NCBI GenBank assembly: GCA_016650415.1
Contig: JAENVU010000166.1
Coordinates: forward strand, 1 to 8,612
DNA: 8,612 nt
Direction of reading: 5' to 3'
From: Acidimicrobiia bacterium
GTDB taxonomy: Bacteria > Actinomycetota > Acidimicrobiia > IMCC26256 > JAENVU01
Shown: positions 4,446-8,612 of the stretch, one piece after another
Layout of the letters: each line of letters begins with the position of its first letter
Numbering within the stretch: the first letter of the stretch is position 1
Position numbers and translations under genes: made by a program
The notes under the pieces: model-generated
The model's database searches: none
Told to the model about the DNA's origin: nothing
What the model saw: only the letters and a program-made list of their open reading frames with translations

Positions 4446-7022
4446 GACCGCAATCGTAGCCTCGTCGGTTCCGGAATCCGGGGTCGTCCCCGGGACCGAC
4501 GGAGGCCGGTTTGGGGGATCTCCGGTGACTTTCGCACCATCCATGCGCGGATTCTGCGCGTTTCGGCGTCGCCGGGTGCGAACGTCGACGACCACCAGGC
4601 CCACCAAGCCGGCCAGACCACCGAGGCTCAGCAGTCCACCCGTCTTCTCGGTGGTCGTGCGCTCGAACCGCAGGTCGACGTGCGTGCCGGTCGGGACGAC
4701 CACCATCAAGTTCGGAGTGAGCCGCCACGGGCCCTTGGCGCCGTGCGCGGTCCACGCCGGGAAGTACGACGTGCGGACCACGACGGGGATGCCGGGACGC
4801 GAGACATCGAACCGGATGCGGTCGTCGGTCACCCGAATGTCACTCACCCGGTTCTCGAGGAGCGTCCGCGGCGCAAACCGACTTGCCTGATCGGCGGTGG
4901 CCCGTCGCCACGACGCCGGCCCACCCGCGGCCAAGGGATTCGTGAAGTTGTTCGGATCGGACCACCAGCCCGCGGCCGCACATTCCCAGTCGTCGAGCTC
5001 GGGTCCCGGCGCGCTCGCGGCCGGGAGGTGGAAGCACTCGGCCTGGGAACCGGCCCGCGGGGTGATCACCACCGGCTCGTTCGTGAGCGGGGCGACCAGT
5101 GCCGCATCGCGCACCTCGTAGATGTTCCAGTCTTCGGGGCCCGCCGGGTCGTGCGTGGGCATCGGAACCGTGGCGATGCGTCGTAATCCCGAGCTCGCAT
5201 CGGCGGCGGTCTTGGCGGTCTCCGAATGTGCGAGGTAATACCGACCGCCGAGCGCTCGCAGCATCTCGACGCCGATGTCGAAGGACTCGATCCCGCGGTA
5301 TTCGAGCCCGCGCACGGGATTCGACGCGTTCCCCGCGCCGGAGAGGGGTGCCACGGTCATGAAGACGTAGGGGGTACTCGCGGCCGACTCGTAGTACAGG
5401 CCTTCGAACGACTGGATTCGGCCATTCGTCCAGTACGGCAACAGCATCAACGACAGCGGCGTGCCGTACGCGTCGAGGAGCGGGCCGCCCTCCCACAGCA
5501 AACGGCCCGGGGGCAGATTCGCGAGCCGGTCGATGAGCGCGCGGTAGTCGGCGTATTGCTTCTGCGCGTTCTCCTTCCAGTGCGGATCGTTCGGGGTCGC
5601 CTGGTTCTCGTATCCGGTCTCGTTCCACTTCACCCAGAACGGGATGAACCCCTTGTGGGCGGCGTTGAACCACACGCCCACCACCATCACCACCAATAGC
5701 ACGACCGCGAGCGCGGCACTCAGCACCCGTCGATACGTGCGGCCGGCGTGCGTCGCCGAGTAGTCGTACGCCTCGCTCGCGAGCGGCGCGGGGCCGGTCC
5801 ACAGTCGCGCGAACTCGCCACACGCGACCCGCACCGTTTCGGACGCGCCGACCGCGGCCATGAGGAACAGACCCAGGTACGCGAACGGGAGAAAGCGAAG
5901 GTTCCAGGCGCCGAGTTCGGGCCAGAAGACGAACACCAAGGTGAAGGTCAGGGTCAGGAGCATCACGGTGAGCGCGGCCCGATCCAGGCGCACGATCATG
6001 AACACGATGCCGACCAGCGCCAGGACGTAGATCCAGGTGAACTCACCGATGAGGAGATACCCCTTGTATTCGGTGATCTTCGTGTATCGCATGTTCGCCG
6101 TGTAGGCGAAGCTCGTGACGAGCGGGAGCGACCAGAAGGCGGTGAGGAGCGCTCCGACGCCCCCGATGGCACTCGCCCGGCGCAGCAGTCGCAACGGACG
6201 GTGATACCGCACCGTGAGCGCCAGGCCCACGATGATCACCGCGCCGACACCGAGGAACATGCCCACGACCACGTGGGACAACACCGTCGCGGCGACCAGC
6301 ACCGCGGCGAGCCAGCGACGCCGACCGGTGCGGACCGAATAGGCGATCGCGCCGAGGGCGAAGAGCGCGAGCGTGAGCGCCATCGAGAACGAGTACTCCC
6401 CCGCCAAGGCGCTGACGAGCGTGCCACCCATGATGCGCTGGTTGAACTGAATTGCGGAGTCCGCGGTCCCCGCGGCCGCATTCGTCGCGATGCCCTTGAA
6501 GAACAGGAAGAACACTGTCGCGATCGCGAAGAACTCCGGACCGGGCCGGCGCATTCGCAGACCGCGACCAAAGGCATAGGCGCCCGCGGGCATCAGCACC
6601 GGGCCGATGGCCGTCGTGATCTTCAGTGCGACGTTGTACGGGAAGAACGCATCGAGGAAGATCGTGACCAACGCCGGGATCGGGAAGTAGAACTGACCGG
6701 CCGGGAAGCCACCGAACCAGTCGTTCGACCAGCCGGCGACGCGCCAGTGCGGGAGCAGGTGGTCCCGCAAGTAAGCGGGGAACCAGACGTGGGCGCCGAG
6801 ATCGCCACCGTTCGGTGTCGTGTTTCGCAGGAGGAGGCTCGGTTCGAGCACCCAGAGGACCAGCCCACAGGTGGCGACCAGTACCGCGGCCGACAGGCAC
6901 CGCCAGAGGATCCGGAGGTCGTGGTCGGCCGGCGGGACCAACCGATCCGCGGCACTCGGGAATGGGACCCGAGGGAGCTCAGATGGCGCGTCGAGATCGA
7001 CAGACGGTGAATCGAGCGCCAC
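4437..7022 (-). CDS. Multi-pass membrane protein, GT-C/YfhO-like glycosyltransferase family
   Basis: This 861-residue integral membrane protein resembles GT-C glycosyltransferases of the YfhO / PTPS-related membrane family, which take sugars from polyprenyl-phosphate donors on the outer face of the membrane. I count about 13 hydrophobic segments: one near 39-59, ten or eleven between about 112 and 452, and a last one at 796-813. The first outside loop carries NGGDLGAHVW (71-80), where Asp74 fits the usual GT-C catalytic Asp, followed by WFGGFPAGQFYFPIP (102-116). A soluble domain of about 340 residues (453-795) follows; its end, SYFPAWTAHG...VVVPTGTHVDLRFE (752-787), matches the beta-rich C-terminus of YfhO-type proteins. 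The final 45 residues are basic then Pro-rich and probably cytoplasmic. The GTG at 7022 is the first usable start, since an in-frame TGA lies four codons upstream; the Shine-Dalgarno is weak. It starts 58 bases after the Calx-beta gene and ends 28 bases before manB. Acceptor and sugar cannot be told from sequence; mannose transfer is inferred from neighbours. Confidence 0.85.
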   Translation of the reverse strand: MALDSPSVDLDAPSELPRVPFPSAADRLVPPADHDLRILWRCLSAAVLVATCGLVLWVLEPSLLLRNTTPNGGDLGAHVWFPAYLRDHLLPHWRVAGWSNDWFGGFPAGQFYFPIPALVTIFLDAFFPYNVALKITTAIGPVLMPAGAYAFGRGLRMRRPGPEFFAIATVFFLFFKGIATNAAAGTADSAIQFNQRIMGGTLVSALAGEYSFSMALTLALFALGAIAYSVRTGRRRWLAAVLVAATVLSHVVVGMFLGVGAVIIVGLALTVRYHRPLRLLRRASAIGGVGALLTAFWSLPLVTSFAYTANMRYTKITEYKGYLLIGEFTWIYVLALVGIVFMIVRLDRAALTVMLLTLTFTLVFVFWPELGAWNLRFLPFAYLGLFLMAAVGASETVRVACGEFARLWTGPAPLASEAYDYSATHAGRTYRRVLSAALAVVLLVVMVVGVWFNAAHKGFIPFWVKWNETGYENQATPNDPHWKENAQKQYADYRALIDRLANLPPGRLLWEGGPLLDAYGTPLSLMLLPYWTNGRIQSFEGLYYESAASTPYVFMTVAPLSGAGNASNPVRGLEYRGIESFDIGVEMLRALGGRYYLAHSETAKTAADASSGLRRIATVPMPTHDPAGPEDWNIYEVRDAALVAPLTNEPVVITPRAGSQAECFHLPAASAPGPELDDWECAAAGWWSDPNNFTNPLAAGGPASWRRATADQASRFAPRTLLENRVSDIRVTDDRIRFDVSRPGIPVVVRTSYFPAWTAHGAKGPWRLTPNLMVVVPTGTHVDLRFERTTTEKTGGLLSLGGLAGLVGLVVVDVRTRRRRNAQNPRMDGAKVTGDPPNRPPSVPGTTPDSGTDEATIAVPP

Positions 7023-7061
7023 CCGCTCAGTGTGTCAGGCCGGAGATCCCAAACCGAGTCA

Positions 7062-7079
7062 CACGGCCGGCGGGCCGTG
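7062..7079 (-). terminator. Hairpin directly after the Calx-beta gene, possible weak terminator
   Basis: A perfect seven-base-pair stem (CACGGCC/GGCCGTG) with a four-base loop starts one base beyond the stop codon of the Calx-beta gene. It is followed on the minus strand by TGACTCGGTTTGGG, so the T-run is short. It may separate the Calx-beta transcript from the downstream glycosyltransferase operon, or only protect the mRNA end. Confidence 0.45.
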
Positions 7080-7080
7080 C

Positions 7081-8612
7081 TCAATCGTCGTTGTTGATTC
7101 GTACCGTCCCGATCCCGTCGGTCACTCCCGGCCCGCTGATCTGCACGGTGAACGTCTCGCCGCTGAAGGTTCCGTCCTCGTCGGTGTTGTCGCCGTAGAT
7201 GGTGATCACCAGGGGAAGGACGTTCTTCCCGGCTCGGAGCTTCTTGGTCTTGACCACGAGTGTCGGCCCGAAGTCGTCGCCGATGGTCTTGCCGTTGACG
7301 GCCTCCGCGGCGCTGAACACGCCGATCACGTTCTCACCGTTGCTGATCGTGTAGGTCAACAGCGTGTCGCTCGCGACGGGTGACTGCGCAACGATCGGGA
7401 GCACCGCGGTCCCCTTGCACTTCAGTGGACCACCGCAGGCCGCGGATTCGCCCGTCTCGTAGACGATCGCATCACCGATCGAGATGCCCCCGTCGGGCTC
7501 CGCGCCGCTGTCGTCGTCGACGATGGTCACCATCCCCACACCGTCGTTGATCGACAGGCCCTCGGACACCGAGACGACGTCGACGAAGATCGTCTCCGGT
7601 GCCTCGGGGATCTGATCCGGAACGATCGGGATCGTGAACTTCGCGGTGCTCTTCCCGTACTTGAACTTGAGCAGTTTCGGCTTCGTCGCCGTGAACGCCT
7701 TGTAGTCGGGCGGGCACGGCGACTCGAGCGACACGACGACCTGGGCCTTGTTCTTGCAGTCGCGGATGCCACACCCGAGCGCGCCGAGACAACCATCGCC
7801 CTCGTTGACCGTCACGTCGCCGACGTTCACATCGACCCCGGACTGGGACACGTAGCTGAACTGGTCGAAGATGAACGCGAACTGCATCGCACTGTTGTCC
7901 ACGCCCGCCGTGCCGAACACCAGCAGGTTGGAGAAGCCGCAGCGGGTATCGGCGGTGGCCAGCGGCACCGCGTCGAACACGTCGCCGAACATCCACGCCG
8001 GCTTCAGGATCTTCCCGGTCATCGGGTTCGTGACGGCCGGGTCCTGCACCTTGGAGACGCTCGCCGGAGCCGCGTCTCCGCTTGCACTGGGATTGAGCGA
8101 CGAGATGCTGTGCGCGCACGCCACGGGCGTCGCGCCGCCCCAAGGATCCATGCCGCCGGCGCCGTCGAAGTCGAACGGTACGAAGTTCACGCCCGCACCG
8201 AGGTTGGTATCGCACCGGATGTCGAGCGAAGTATCGAGGCGCAGGTTGAGCGTCATGGTGCCCGCTCCGAGACTGCCGGTGTGGGCCGCGAGATCGGTGA
8301 AACTGGTGGACGCCTTGGTGACGAGCGCGTCGCCGTCGCAGACACCGAGCGTCGGCGACGGCGTGGTGACGACCAGGTCCACCGGTGCAAAGTTCGAGTG
8401 CACCGAGAAGTTCAGACCAGCGTCGATGGTGCCGGGGAACTCGACCGGATCCGGGGCCTGGAACCCGGCGAGCGTCTCGTTGGCGTCATATGGACTCGTG
8501 CACTGCGGGTCGTTGGGGTAGTCGACGAGTCCGTCCGGTGTTCCGAACGGGGCCAACCACTCGTCGTCCGCGCCGTTTTGACACGCGATTCCGCCGTTGA
8601 GCGGGATGGTGC
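7081..8612 (-). CDS. Secreted/surface protein with two C-terminal Calx-beta domains, N-terminus outside window
   Basis: The frame is open to the right edge, so the N-terminus and any signal peptide are not visible; 509 residues can be read. TTG at 8556 would be a possible start but is not the real one, because coding continues upstream through a recognisable motif. Numbered from the first full codon at 8610, residues 10-37 form a Cys-bounded, Asp/Asn-rich motif ending DGLVDYPNDPQC. About 220 beta-rich residues of unrecognised fold follow, with several Cys. Two Calx-beta-like repeats complete the protein, at about 7510-7833 and 7084-7485. Each opens with a V/I-x-V/I-GD strand followed by a Glu, and closes with VTIVDDD or VRINNDD; such domains bind calcium and are common in adhesins and extracellular proteins. 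The protein stops directly after the second NNDD, with no LPXTG or membrane anchor. Composition (Gly, Asp, Thr, Val, several Cys) fits export. Function is unknown; calcium-dependent adhesion or matrix binding is a guess. Confidence 0.82.
   Translation of the reverse strand, partial: TIPLNGGIACQNGADDEWLAPFGTPDGLVDYPNDPQCTSPYDANETLAGFQAPDPVEFPGTIDAGLNFSVHSNFAPVDLVVTTPSPTLGVCDGDALVTKASTSFTDLAAHTGSLGAGTMTLNLRLDTSLDIRCDTNLGAGVNFVPFDFDGAGGMDPWGGATPVACAHSISSLNPSASGDAAPASVSKVQDPAVTNPMTGKILKPAWMFGDVFDAVPLATADTRCGFSNLLVFGTAGVDNSAMQFAFIFDQFSYVSQSGVDVNVGDVTVNEGDGCLGALGCGIRDCKNKAQVVVSLESPCPPDYKAFTATKPKLLKFKYGKSTAKFTIPIVPDQIPEAPETIFVDVVSVSEGLSINDGVGMVTIVDDDSGAEPDGGISIGDAIVYETGESAACGGPLKCKGTAVLPIVAQSPVASDTLLTYTISNGENVIGVFSAAEAVNGKTIGDDFGPTLVVKTKKLRAGKNVLPLVITIYGDNTDEDGTFSGETFTVQISGPGVTDGIGTVRINNDD
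7084..7485 (-). repeat. Calx-beta domain repeat 2 (C-terminal)
   Basis: It begins ISIGDAIVYETGE and ends GIGTVRINNDD at the last residue of the protein, matching the strand order of a Calx-beta fold. A short Cys pair (AACGGPLKCKG) is inserted just after the opening Glu, and the middle is longer than in repeat 1. LRAGKNVLPLVITIYGDN corresponds to the usual G-x-A-x-x-x-I-P-V-x-I-x-D motif. Confidence 0.75.
7510..7833 (-). repeat. Calx-beta domain repeat 1
   Basis: It begins VDVNVGDVTVNEGDG and ends GVGMVTIVDDD. The stretch YGKSTAKFTIPIVPD followed by PEAPETIFVDV is the classic Calx-beta core. A Cys-rich insert (CLGALGCGIRDC) follows the opening Glu, in the same place as the Cys pair of repeat 2. 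Low-identity divergence from repeat 2 suggests an old duplication or separate recruitment. Confidence 0.8.
8500..8583 (-). other. Cys-bounded Asp/Asn-rich motif of the CxNGxDD...DGLVDYPxDPxC type
   Basis: Encoded residues run from CQNGADDEW to DGLVDYPNDPQC. This resembles a short motif I recall from bacterial extracellular proteins, usually CxDGxDNDxDGLxDYPxDPGC, thought to bind calcium and to be closed by a disulfide. Here the centre reads WLAPFGTP instead of the usual Asp-rich run. It shows that the reading frame continues upstream of the apparent TTG start. Confidence 0.55.

Noticed and set aside
3053..4459. Plus-strand ORF of 468 codons opposite manB
   Set aside because: It is an antisense shadow of a fully conserved phosphohexomutase. 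Its translation is Arg/His/Gly/Val-rich with no recognisable motif, as expected in high-GC DNA.
5748..7010. Plus-strand ORF of 420 codons opposite the membrane protein
   Set aside because: The translation is extremely rich in Arg, Glu, Asp and His with no domain, which is typical of the antisense of hydrophobic codons.
8554..8556. TTG as start of the Calx-beta protein
   Set aside because: The frame stays open to the window edge and encodes a recognisable Cys/Asn/Asp motif upstream, so the gene begins outside the window.
1..8612. Mobile element, CRISPR array, phage or toxin-antitoxin genes
   Set aside because: I saw no transposase or integrase motifs, no regularly spaced repeats and no small paired toxin-like ORFs; all coding space is taken by conserved genes or the Calx-beta protein.

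Overview
The window is a high-GC (about two-thirds G+C by eye), densely packed stretch in which every supported gene lies on the minus strand, so transcription runs from high to low coordinates. GTG starts, short gaps and gene order point to an actinobacterium. From memory, the order phosphomannomutase, Trm112-like protein, SIS-type phosphoglucose/phosphomannose isomerase, mannose isomerase slot, S-adenosylhomocysteine hydrolase recalls the pmmA-Rv3256c-manA...sahH region of Mycobacterium and the manB-manA-ahcY region of Streptomyces. A deep-branching class such as Acidimicrobiia is plausible, but that placement is inference.

Layout in transcription order: (1) 8612-7081, the C-terminal part of a large, probably secreted protein with two Calx-beta domains, its N-terminus outside the window; (2) 7022-4437, an 861-residue multi-pass membrane protein resembling GT-C/YfhO-like glycosyltransferases; (3) 4408-3062, phosphomannomutase/phosphoglucomutase; (4) 3051-2815, a 78-residue Trm112-like protein; (5) 2792-1749, a bifunctional phosphoglucose/phosphomannose isomerase-like SIS protein; (6) 1665-1207, a stand-alone cupin resembling the C-terminal domain of type II mannose-6-phosphate isomerases; (7) 1055-1, S-adenosylhomocysteine hydrolase, cut by the left edge.

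Genes 2 to 5 have gaps of only 10 to 28 bases and are probably one operon. Genes 3, 5 and perhaps 6 together could convert fructose-6-phosphate to mannose-6-phosphate and mannose-1-phosphate, the entry to GDP-mannose and polyprenyl-phosphate-mannose. Gene 2 could use a lipid-linked sugar of that kind to decorate the cell envelope. AhcY belongs to the methyl cycle and probably sits here through inherited gene order; its 151-base leader is the longest non-coding stretch and contains candidate RNA structures.

No mobile element, CRISPR array, tRNA or rRNA was seen. The long plus-strand ORFs are antisense shadows of these genes. The window reads mostly as conserved metabolism plus one accessory surface protein. 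The points worth a second look are the atypical cupin, the Cys-poor Trm112-like protein, the Cys-bearing Calx-beta domains, and hairpins in the GT-C/manB junction and the ahcY leader.
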